Assembly: GCF_018446385.1 (NCBI RefSeq)
Contig: NC_055988.1
Location: 58,739,788-58,803,787, forward strand
Direction: 5' to 3'
Source: Zingiber officinale
Lineage: Eukaryota; Streptophyta; Magnoliopsida; Zingiberales; Zingiberaceae
DNA: 64,000 nucleotides
Below the pieces are notes generated by a model, which was not told where the DNA came from, did no database searches, and worked only from the letters and a program-made list of their open reading frames with translations. Numbering within the stretch: position 1 is the first letter of the stretch; every line of letters starts with the position of its first letter. Below, piece by piece: positions 1 to 10,637 of this stretch. A program made the position numbers and the translations under genes.

Positions 1-2
1 TA

Positions 3-2159
3 CGATCTATGATGAGTCACACAGATCTTCCGACATATCTATGGGGATATGCTCTAGACACGGCAGCTTTCATACTCAACCGAGTTCCATCAAAGGCCGT
101 GATAAAGACACCATATAGGATATTGACTGGGAGAGATGCCCAGGTGTCTTTCATGAGGATTTGGGGCTGTGAGACTTACGTACGACGTCAAGTCTCAGAC
201 AAATTAGGACTCAAATCCGACAAGTGCTATTTCATCGGATATCCCAAGGAAACTAAGGGATATTACTTCTACATTCCCAGTCAGCACAAGGTAGTTGTGG
301 CAAAGACTGGGGTCTTTCTAGAAAGGGACTTTGTTTCTAGAAAGACTAGTGGGAGCGCGTTCGATCTTGAAGAAGTTCAAGATGCGAACAATAGCATTAA
401 TGCCACAATGGAAATTGAACTGGAACCACAAAGTATTGTGGATGATGTTGTTCCACAAGGAGTTGAGGAACAACAACCGGTTCAAGTAGACATACCTCTT
501 CGCAGGTCTGATAGGGTACGTCGTCAGCCTGAGAGATACTCTTTTCTCTTATCTGACCATGATGACATTGTGCTCATAGAGGATGAGCCTACCACCTATC
601 AGGAAGCTGTGATGAGACCAGATTCCGAGAAATGGCTAGAAGCCATGAGATCCGAGATGAAATCCATGTACACCAACCAAGTATGGACTTTGGTTGATCC
701 ACCTGAAGGGGTAAAACCCATTGGGTGTAAGTGGGTCTTTAAGAGAAAGACTGACATGGATGGACTTATTTATAAGGGTCGCTTGGTAGCTAAAGGTTTC
801 AAGCAGATTCATGGTATTGACTATGATGAAACCTTTTCTCCAGTGGCGATGTTTAAGTCCATTCGGATCATGCTTGCTATTGCAGCCTACCATGACTATG
901 AGATATAGCAGATGGATGTCAAAACCGCGTTTCTGAATGGAAACCTACTCGAGGATGTGTACATGACACAACCTGAGGGTTTTGTAGATCCACAGCATAC
1001 TAGTAGAGTATGCAAGCTGCATAGGTCCATATATGGACTAAAGCAAGCTTCTTGGAGCTGGAATCTTCGATTCGATGATGCGATCAAACAGTTTGGTTTC
1101 ATCAAGAACGAAGATGAGTCTTGTGTCTACAAGAAGGTTGTAGGGGGCATAGTTGTCTTCCTCATATTGTATATGGATGACATACTACTCATTGGGAAGG
1201 ACATCCCTATGCTTCAGTCTGTCAAGACCTGGCTAGGGAGTTGCTTCTCAATGAAGGACTTAGGTGAGGCATCCCGCATTCTAGGGATACAGATCTATAG
1301 AGATAGATCTAAGAGATTGCTTGGCCTAAGTCAGAGTACATACATTCACAAGGTACTCCTTCGGTTTGCCATGCAGAATTCCAAGAAGGGATTTCTGCCG
1401 ATGTCACATGGCATGAGTCTTTCGAAGACTCAAGGTCCCTCTTCTAGAGAGGAGAGAGATCGCATGGATCAGATCCCTTATGCCTCAGCCATAGGATCGA
1501 TCATGTACGCCATGTTGTGTACTCGACCTGATGTCTCGTATGCTTTGAGCATGACAAGCAGATACCAGTCAGATCCAGGTGAAAGTCACTGGATAGCAGT
1601 CAAGAATATTCTTAAGTACTTACGAAGGACTAGAGAATATTTCTTGATATATGGAGACAATGATGAGCTAACTGTAAAGGGTTACAGTGATGCCAGCTTC
1701 CAGACCGATCAGGATGATTACCGATCGCAGTCAGGATTCGTGTTTTGCTTAAATGGTGGTGCTGTGAGCTGGAAGAGTTCGAAGCAGGACACAGTAGCTG
1801 ATTCTACAACAGAGGCCGAGTATATTGCTGCATCAGAGGCAGCAAAGGAGGCAGTTTGGATCCGCAAGTTCATCATTGAACTTGGGGTGGTTCCTAGCAT
1901 CGCTGACCCAGTTGAGCTCTATTGTGACAACAATGGAGCTATAGCACAGGCGAAGGAACCTCGCTCACACCAGCGGACCAAGCACATACTACGGCGCTTC
2001 CATCTCATTCGAGAGATTATCGATAGAGGAGATGTGAAGATTTGCAGAGTACCTACAGAGGCTAACATCGCAGATCCCTTGACCAAGGCTTTGGCACAGA
2101 GAAAGCATGATGGTCACACTAGGTCTTTAGGCCTTAGAGCCTATACTGATTGGCACTAG
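3..2159 (+). pseudogene. copia pol: integrase end, reverse transcriptase, RNase H; one in-frame stop
   Basis: One reading frame runs from the window edge to a TAG at 2157-2159, interrupted only by a TAG at 906-908. That codon sits where copia proteins carry Trp (…DYEI-stop-QMDVKTAFLNG), so TGG has become TAG. Domains in order: integrase C-terminal part (PTYLWGYALDTAAFILNRVP), the RT start (WLEAMRSEMKSM, then CKWVFKRK), the RT active-site motif YMDD near 1171-1182, and RNase H with the motif DSTTEAEY and the closing ANIADPLTKAL. The frame is otherwise open for about 700 codons. The gag and protease half would lie to the left of the window. The product is reverse transcriptase/RNase H for element copying in a cytoplasmic particle. 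With the stop this copy cannot make full-length Pol. Confidence 0.92.
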
Positions 2160-2164
2160 TGATA

Positions 2165-2173
2165 GTGGGAGAT
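2165..2173 (+). other. polypurine tract of family A element
   Basis: GTGGGAGAT lies directly before the LTR start TGTTAG at 2174, six bases after the pol stop. This is the expected place for the plus-strand primer of a copia element. Confidence 0.8.
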
Positions 2174-4153
2174 TGTTAGTTAGAGCCCTAGAGCCAATCA
2201 TTTGATGATTGTATGGACTCATGTATATCATATTCTTGTATATTAATAAAGGCATTTGTTTGGTTATTATACTTATTTGTATTAGTGCCAAATAGAATAA
2301 GTATAATAGCGTCCTTGAGTAGAAGGTTCATACCTATATCAATCGATTAGTTGAATCGATAGTGAGATGATATAGGAAACACTACTCTAAATCATTCCTA
2401 GTCGAGTATTAACATTCAGGGACAATGTTAATACAATAAGACTAGCATGTAGGTCAGCTGGATGACTTGATCTCACAAGTCATGGATATAGAGATATCAA
2501 GCTGACACATGGGTATGCATTAGAGAATGTATACTTAATGACCCGCCATGAGAAAGTATCATGGATCGTTATATGAGTGTCATATACTTTCTCATGTGGC
2601 TATTAGTATGACTACTAGTCCTTAGACCTGAAGTCACCATAGATCCCTACATAAGGAGTTATGTACTTTAGTTTCGTCAAACGTTACCCATAACTGGGTG
2701 GACTATAAAGGCGATTACTGGGTATGTAACAAATTATGCGGAGGGATGTGAGTGATGTAGATGTGATCTATCCCTCCCATATGACGGGAGCGACATCGGT
2801 ATTCTTGATAGAGTGAGACCACTAAGTGCATGACCATGCCCAAATGAGTCAACATTAGATGTTGAGTTCATTTGATCGAGTGAGTCTACTTGGAGTTCAA
2901 GATTTAGATTAATTAGAGGATGACACGGTCTATGCCTCACATTGATCAATCTAGATGTCTAGGATAGAAGGACAATGTCATATATTTTGTGAGGAGTCAC
3001 AATTGGTAGTCACAAGGTGATGTCGGATCTCGACATTCTTGTAACTTGGGTAGTAATGATGTGTTGCTAGATACCGCTCATTACTTATGCTCCTAAATGG
3101 GTTTAGGGCATTGCCAACGTTACAAGAACCTATAGGGTCACACACTAAGGACAATTAGATGGAGATTTGGTTCATATGATGAACCAAGAGGATTAGATTC
3201 ATTTGATGAATCATATTGGATTAAGAGTAATCCAAATTGGGCTAATTGAGTTGGACTCAAGTTGATTCATGTATTCAATGAGTCTAATTTAGATTATGAC
3301 ATATTAAATCAACTTAATTTAATGAATTAGATTCATTATATTAAGTTGACTTGAATCATATGGTTGGATTAGATCAACCATGAGAGAGATTTGATCAAGT
3401 TTGACTTGATTTGAGAGGAAGAGAAAAAGTCATGTTTGACTTGACTTTTTGCCACATCACTAGTGAGTTGGCAAGATGTGGACCAATAGGATTGCTCCAC
3501 ATCATCAATGTGTGCCACCTCATGGAGGTTACAAGCCTCCATAGCATTTAATGTGGCCGGCCCACATTAAATGAGGAGGTTACACTTGTTGCCATGTCAT
3601 TTAGTGAGGTGGCAAGATGTGGACCAATAGTGTTGATCCACATCATCCTAGAGTGCCACCTCATGGGGGTTACAACTCTTAATGGTCTCTACATTAATTG
3701 GAATTAATGTGGGAGTTACACTAGATGAGAGTGGCCGGCCACTTTGGGTTTTGAATGAGAATTCATTTTCATTCAAGTGTGGTGAATCTTCCTCCTTCTT
3801 CCTCTCAAGCTCTCCCTCTCCCTCTCCTCCTTGCTTGGCCGAATCTCACCAAGGTGCTAGCACACCTTTGTGTGAGGTTTTCTCCACCTACGTGTCCGTG
3901 TGGATACTTCTAGAGGACCGGCGCTTGACGGTCTAGAGATCCGGCAACTCCTTGGACGAGCGGGATAAGCGAAAGGCACGCTTCGAAGGTATAACCCCTT
4001 ATCTAGTGTAGATCTAAAGGTTTTACAAACTCGTACAAGAAAAGGTTTTTCGAAAAGTTTTGTTTACGAATCTTTGTACGGATCTACGGCTTTGGGTGAC
4101 TTGGGGTTTCCGCGACGCGAAAAAGCGGTTTTCGCGGCCCGAAGAACCCAACA
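2174..4153 (+). repeat. 3' LTR of family A, 1980 bp
   Basis: It starts TGTTAGTTAGAGCC and ends GAAGAACCCAACA, so it has TG…CA ends. The same start and end are found in the solo LTR at 38823-40785, which confirms both borders. A TATA-like CTATAAAGG lies near 2703-2711. Small ORFs inside it (for example 3682-3936) are not supported as genes. Confidence 0.9.
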
Positions 4154-6294
4154 TAAATTACACTAGTACACTCTAAATGTATTGAGTAGGACCATTTTAG
4201 GTAAGTTCTTTTTATACTGACTTAATAAAAGAACTAGACTTTAGTTATTATGGAATGTGTACTCTTAATCCTAATATAATAACAAGCATATATATTTAGT
4301 ATCTATTTATTTAACTTATCAAAGGGTGAGATTTAGCTTGATAAATCAATAGACCCGATAAGTTGGGAAATGATATTACTTATAGTGTGTGTTGTTGATT
4401 ATAGAAGGAAACTGTGTCCTAGTAATCTAGGTTGAGAATGCCACCAAGAGGAGCTCATAAGGATTGTCATGTTAAACCCTACAAGTGGACTTAGTCCGAC
4501 ATGACAATGAGGTTGAGTGGTACTACTCTTGGACTTAGATATTAATTAAGTGAGTTGTCAGTAACTTACTTAATTAGTAGACATTTGTTATCTTAAATAC
4601 AGGAAGACTAACACACTCATGATAAGAAGGAGCCCATAAATGTAATTTGGGATTGGTGCGCTAGTGCAACAATAACTCTTTAGTGGAATGAGTTATTGTT
4701 GATGAACTTGAGTTGTGTGTTCGGGGCGAACACGGGATACTCAAGCTCATCGGAAGGCCAAAACCAATTTCTCCTCTAGGTCCCTATCATAGCCTCATTA
4801 GTGCCTCAAGTCCACCCATATAAAGTCCATCTTGGTGTCCAAGAAGGGGGTCGGTCCAAGGCTTGGTGACCAAGCAAGGGCCGGCCACCATCTCCTCTTA
4901 AGGGGTCGGCCCTTTGCTTGGTGCCCAAGCAATGAGGGGTCGACCACAATTCTCAAATAAGGAGGGATGTTTTGAATTTTTTAAAATTTTCTAAGTTTTA
5001 AAAGAGAAATTTTAAAATGAAAAACTTTCCTTATTTGAATTAGGTCACATGGTTTAATAGAGAGTTTTAAAAGTTTTAAAACTTTCATTTTTTAACCATC
5101 CTCATGGTTTTAGAAAAAAGGAAGAGAAGTTTTAAAATTAAATTTTCTATTTTTGTAACCATGTTAAAAAAAGGAAATTTTTAGAAGAGAAGTTTTAAAT
5201 TTTAAAACATGGTTTTAATTTTTAAAACTTTTTTTTTAACATCCACTTTAGGAAAGAGAGCTTGTAAAATTTTATAAGAGAAATTCTTCTTGTAAAATTT
5301 TATAAAAATTATTTCCTTCTCTCCTTGATGATGTGGCCGACCACCCTTGCTTGGTGCCCAAGCAAGGGCCGACCAATCAAACAAATCAAACCATGTTTGA
5401 TGATTGATTCAATCAAGAGGAAAGCAAAGGAAAAATAAAAAGGGAAAAGGAAAAACAAGAGAAAGATTTTAATTTTTATAAAAAGTCTTCCCTTATTTGC
5501 CTTGGGCAAGTAATATAAAAGGGGAGGGAAGACCTCATGAGATAACAATTCTTATTCTCTTGTTGGTGATCTCTTTGGTGGTCGACCCTCTCTCCCTCTC
5601 TTCTCCCTTTGCTCTCTTTTGCTCCTTGGTGGTGGTGGCCGAATACTAGAAGGAGGAGAAGCTCTTTTGGGTGGTGTTCATCTTGGAGAATCGTCGCCCA
5701 CACGACATCCAAGGCGAGGTGAGGAATACGGCAAAAGATCTTGAGGTCATTAGCTTGCAAAGAAAAGGTATAACTAGTAATTTTCTTCCGCATCATGCTA
5801 GTTATTTTTCTTTATTAGAATTCCAAACACTATAGGCATTAGATTCTAGTTTTTCGGATTTGCTATTCGAATTTGTGTTTTTGTTTTTCGAATTTGTAAT
5901 TCAATTGTTCTTTTTGATTAAACCTAGAGTTATATAAGGAAATTAAATATTAGCTTTCCTTAAAAGGCTTTGTCTAGGAAGTGGTGGTTGCTCCCATATC
6001 CAAGAAGGCCTTGTGCCTCGCCATGTTTAACCTGGAAGCTAATTTTGGAAATTAATATTTAATTGAATTTATAACGTAGGTAGATTTGGATCAATAGTGT
6101 TAAGTTCCGCTTGCGATCTAAGTCTAAACCATTAAGAACAGATAAGTTAAATTTGGAATCAATAATGTTAAGTTCCGTTTGCGATTCCTAATTTAACTTC
6201 TAAAGAACACAATAGGTTATTTAGGAAAGGTTCGACACTTGTACAAAATTTTTGTACAGTGGAACCGGTACGATCTTCCTAGGACTAACCAACA
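4154..6294 (+). repeat. right part of a family-B copia LTR, cut by the family A insertion
   Basis: The sequence matches the family-B LTRs at 7840-10250 and 27461-30282 from about LTR position 267 onward, in the same order. Shared marks are 'TTCGGGGCGAACACGGGAT', the AT-rich TTTTAAAA stretch, 'CTAGTAATTTTCTTCCGCATC' and the end 'GACTAACCAACA' (6283-6294). The missing first part should lie to the left of the family A element, outside the window. After the end comes GATCCC with no primer site, so this was a solo LTR or a 3' LTR. Confidence 0.85.
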
Positions 6295-7839
6295 GATCCC
6301 TGTATGGTCGAGAGGCCGGGTCAGTGACAGACTGTACACCACTCCAGCTACCACTCTCTCGAGTGGCCGAGGGGACAGTTGCATAGTAGCTAACTAGCTA
6401 CATCTGCGACGGGGGTCCCTGTTGCTCGCAACTCCAGCTATCACTACATATGAGTGACCGAGTGGAAGCACGACAGGACAAGCAACATCAACTCCAGCTA
6501 CCACTCTCTCAAGTGGCCGAGGATGCGGCCCTGGTCAACGACTCTCTCGACCGCAAGGGAGAATTGGTCGTTGACATGCATGTCATGATATGATGCGCCT
6601 AATGCAACAGTCATCATACACAAATAAGCGGAAATTAGGTATGCTACATAAAGCCAACATGCTCAATACAGTACATAAACAAACAACAGTCGTCATACCA
6701 ATATAAGTAAAAATTAGGTATGCTACATGAAGTCAGCATGCTCAATATAGTACATAAATAAACAACAGACAAAGCATACAAATATGATATCTAGTATTTG
6801 CTACTTATCATGGACAACATCAAGAAACTGTATAGATATGGAAACGAATATCTCAAAGATCACGTGGAAGTATCAAGCGCGGGAAAAATAAGAGTGGAGT
6901 CAAGGTAAAACAATCCTTATCCAAAATAGGTCATGCACTAAGTTCAAAAAACTACAGAATCAAGGTAAGAAGTACCCGCCTTTATAGAAGATCGTATCCA
7001 GAAATCCTACATCGTACACCGTCTCAAATCAAAGTCCTGTATCAAAGTATTTTATTTAGCTAAAATCATATGAGGTAAATAGCTAAATAAAATCCCCTAA
7101 CTGGGTTAAGGAAAAACCCTAATCGATATAACCACTAACCCAAACTATTGACTACCCCACTAATTATAATTCATAGGTCAATTAGGGTTAGCCCATTAAC
7201 CCTAATCGCTCCACCTTCTAATTAGGATTTACTGTAAGCATAATCCATCACAGATTCTAATCCCAATCCAACTATCCTTTGATTCAATTTATAGTGTTAA
7301 GATAGAACAATTAATTGACCTCCAACAACTCACTAATTTCTGGAAGGTTACCTGCTTATTTACTATCGGAGCGCATTCACCACCGTACGGGTGACTGGAC
7401 TAGTGTGATATCGTTGTCCAACTTGACTAGATGCCTGAAACTTAGCAATCTATCAGTACATCTCCTAAATCAGAGGCTAGGGTTAGCACTTACCTCGGAT
7501 TTTGGCAGCTAAGAAGGGATTTCCAAATAGAGAATCTGTCCAGCAACTCCGACAGAGGCGGCGGTGGAAGTCTAGGGCACGTAAGAAGAACTAAGGCTTG
7601 GATCCCTGCTCCTGACCGAAGACCAGCTCGTGTAGAGATGACGCCCTCGGATCGGGAAGATGAGCACCCGGTCGGAAGTGGATCGGTAGCTAAGGTGGAG
7701 AGGAAGCGGTCGACACTAGGGCAGAGGAAAGGCGGCGGTGGATTGGCGTCATCAGGTGCCGATGAGAAGAGGAGATGAAGCGAGGGGTAGGCGTGAGGTG
7801 GAGAGGGGGCGCGAGAGAGAAGCAGTGTCGGGAAGAGAG
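6295..7839 (-). repeat. probable gypsy-type LTR fragment with minus-strand exon and splice donor
   Basis: There is no protein match here. The plus strand has three spaced copies of 'CTCCAGCTAYCACT' with 'GTGGCCGAG'-like partners (6343-6520) and near-duplicates of 'AAATTAGGTATGCTACAT' (6632-6730). On the minus strand a GC-rich, leader-like stretch (7839 down to 7494) ends in a strong splice donor, CGAG|GTAAGTGC, at 7494/7493. This resembles the intron-containing gypsy-type LTRs found elsewhere in the window (13547-25476 and 45946-54357). The right edge is cut by the family-B LTR at 7840. It could instead be a host gene promoter and first exon; no downstream exon was found. Confidence 0.35.
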
Positions 7840-10250
7840 TGTTAGAGTGTATACTGAAAGCCTAAGATTTTGTAGACATTTATTTTTAATAAAGAATCAC
7901 ATTTGGTCAAATTATCTACATTTGTTTGTAGTTGTTCAATTAATTTATATTGTAGATAACATAATATGTGGTGTCACATACAGAAGATAATGTTATCAGA
8001 ACCTTATAAATTATAAACAGTAGCTCACGACCAAGATGGAAAGGAACAAACCATTGGAAGATCGTAGTGTAATTAGGTATTAGTTTATCTTAACTATATA
8101 ATTAACTAGTACACTTAGAGTATATTGAGTAGGACCATAAGAGGTTGTTTCTTTTATACTGACTTTATAAAGGAACAAAGACCTCAGTTATTATGGAAGT
8201 GTGTGCTCTTAATCCTAATATAATAACAAGCACATATATTTGATATTTATTTCTTTAATTTATCAATGGGTGAGATTTAGTTCGATAAATCAATAAGCCT
8301 GATAAGTTGGGAAATGATATCACTTATAGTGTGTGTTGTTGATATAGAAGGAAACTGTGTCCTAGTGATCTAGGTTGATAATGCCCCCAAGAGGAGCTCA
8401 TAAGGATTGTCATGTTAAACCCTGCAGGTGGACTTACTCCGACATGACTATAAGATTGAGTGGTACTACTTTTGGACTAAGATATTAATTAAATGAGTTG
8501 TCAGTAACTCACTTAATTAGTGGACATTCGACATCTTAAACACAGGAAGACTAACACACTCATAATAAGAAGGAGCCCAAAAATGTAATTTGAGATTGGT
8601 GCGGTAGTTCAATAATAGTTCTCTAGTGGAATGAATTATTATTGATAAAATTGAGTTGTATGTTCGGGGCGAACACGGGATGTTTAATTTTATCGGGAGA
8701 CCAAAATCAATTCCTCCTCTCGGTCCCTATCGTAGCCTCTTAGTTATAGAGTACTATACCCACCTATACCCACCTTCATACCCATGTTGTAGGGGTCGGC
8801 CAAGCTAGCTTGGGGACCAAGCTAGGGCCGGCCAAGCCTTGGTCCATGGGTGGCCGGCCCTAGCTTGAACCCAAGCTTAGGTGGCCGGCCCTATTAAAAT
8901 AGAAAAGAATTTTAATTTTAAAATTTTCTTATGTGGAAGATATAATTTAAAAGAGAGATTAAAAAATTAAAATATCTCTTTTATAAGTTTCTACAAAAAA
9001 TTAAGAAAAGAGATTAAAATCTCTTTCCTTATTTGTAGATTAAAAAGATATTTTATTTTTCTTCTTTGTAAATTATCCACATGTTGAAAAATAAAATTAT
9101 AGAAATTTCTTTTTATCAATCATGAAGGGATTTTAAAGAGAAATTTTATTTTTTAAAATTTCCAGAAATAAATAAGGAATTTTAATTGGTTGATTGAAAA
9201 TTACCTTATTTGCTCTTCTATGAGGTGGCCGGCCATGACATGGGTTATTAGGAAATTTTATTTAATTTTTATTAATTAATTCATATCAAGGAAAGTTAAG
9301 GAAATTTTATTGTAATTAAATTTCCTTATTTGCCAAAGCTAAGGATTATAAAAGAGGGGGTTTGGGTGCATGCCTTCAAGGGACACAACCTCTATTCTAT
9401 TTTCTCCCTCTTTTCTTCCTTGGTGTGGCCGGCTTCTTCAAAGTCTCTCCTTTCCTTAGTGTGGCCGAACCTCTCATCTTTCTTGGAGATCAAGTGGTGG
9501 CCGGATCTTAGCTTGGAGAAGAAGGAGAGAAAGCTTGCATCCCTTGGAGCTTGGTTGGTGGAAAAAGTTCTTCATCTTTTAGAAGTTTTGTGCTTGGCCG
9601 AAACTTGAAGGAAGGAGAAGAAGGTGCTAGCTGGTTCTCGTCTCGAAAGATCGTTGCCCATACAACATCCGAGATTAGAAAAGGAATACGATAGAAGACC
9701 AAGAGGTCATTATTCATAAAGAAAGGTATAACTAATAATTGTTTTCCGCATCATGTTAGTTTTGTTTCTTTGTAAAAATACCAAATACAAGAGGCATGCG
9801 ATTCTAGTTTTTCGAATTAATTTTCAAAATTGTGTTCTTTTATTTTTTTTTTCCTTGTGATTTGATTGTTCTTAGTGGTTAACCTAGGGTTACTATGGGA
9901 AGGTTAAATATATAATTTCCTTAAAAGGCTTTGTCTAGTCGGTGGTGGTTGCTCCCATATCCAAGAAGGTCATGTGCCTCGCCATGCAGTACTGGAAGCC
10001 GATTTTGGAAATAGATATTTAATTATCTTCGTGACCTAGGTGATTTGGATCGAACGTGTTAAGTTCCGCAGGAGATCCAAGTCTAAACCTAAAAGAACAA
10101 ATAAATTAAACTTAGGATCAAACGTGTTAAGTTCCGCAGGCGATCCAAGTTTAATTTAAAAGAACACATGGTAGCTAGGAAAAGGTTCAGACCTTTGTAC
10201 AAAATTTTTTGTACAGTAGAACCGTTAGGTTTTCCGAGTAGCAACCAACA
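7840..10250 (+). repeat. 5' LTR of a family-B copia element, 2411 bp
   Basis: It starts TGTTAGAGTGTATACTGAAAG and ends GTAGCAACCAACA. It is followed at 10253 by a primer binding site, which makes it a 5' LTR and not a solo one. The interior matches the solo LTR at 27461-30282: 'ACTTATAGTGTGTGTTGTTGAT', 'GGAGCTCATAAGGATTGTCATG', and 'GGCTTTGTCTAG' followed by a GGTGGTTGCTCCC-like stretch. There is no protein-coding content; the small ORFs at 9330-9608 and 9508-9717 are chance. No matching 3' LTR is present in the window. Confidence 0.88.
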
Positions 10251-10252
10251 AT

Positions 10253-10264
10253 TGGTATCAGAGC
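10253..10264 (+). other. primer binding site (initiator tRNA-Met) of family B
   Basis: TGGTATCAGAGC is the standard plant copia primer site, complementary to the 3' end of initiator tRNA-Met. It lies two bases after the LTR end. Confidence 0.93.
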
Positions 10265-10484
10265 TAGGATTTTGCCTTTGTGTATTTGGTATTAGTTTAA
10301 TTATGCACATGTATACATAATTTAGGCAGGATAATAGTAGGATGTGCTAATTTTGTGGATGCAGGATCCAACTATTATGACTTATAGTTATTATGTGTGT
10401 GATTGGACCCTTGGACATATCAAGGGTATTTTATTGTGTGTGCATGATTGTATTATAAAATACAGCAGGAGCTGTATTTAGTTT
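10265..10484 (+). other. orphan leader of the family-B element
   Basis: About 220 bases of AT-rich sequence follow the primer site, with no gag start or ORF. Element C sequence begins before any family-B protein is reached. The family-B body and 3' LTR are therefore missing, probably by a deletion that joined this leader to element C. Confidence 0.5.
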
Positions 10485-10495
10485 CATAATCACCT

Positions 10496-10637
10496 TGTTA
10501 GATTATGAAAATAATCTCTATATAATCTTTTATTATTAGAATGTAAATAATCACCTTGATTGTAGCCTAATAACACTGATGTACTCTTGTATATATTTCA
10601 CGAAGATGAATAAGAATAGCACGTAGGGTTTCTTACA
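10496..10637 (+). repeat. 5' LTR of element C, probably truncated at its left end
   Basis: It starts TGTTAGATTATG and ends GGGTTTCTTACA, and is followed by TGGTATTAGC, a weak primer-site match. It lines up with the second half of the 201-bp 3' LTR. The bases before it (ATAATCACCT) resemble the inside of the 3' LTR (ATAATCATCT), so about 60 bases may have been lost here. Confidence 0.75.

Larger units (their letters stand above)
1..4153 (+). mobile_element. 3' part of a Ty1/copia element of Angela/BARE type (family A)
   Basis: The left end lies outside the window, so only the integrase C-terminus, reverse transcriptase, RNase H, polypurine tract and 3' LTR are present. The LTR contains the block 'AACTGGGTGGACTATAAAGG' (near 2693-2712), which matches the conserved region I know from Angela/BARE-type LTRs. 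The element sits inside a family-B LTR: sequence resuming at 4154 (TAAATTACACTAG) is the same as the inside of the family-B solo LTR at 27727. The probable target duplication is TAAAT, but its left copy is outside the window. A related solo LTR lies at 38823-40785. The lineage is inferred from the LTR block and is moderately sure; the copia assignment is firm. Confidence 0.85.
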
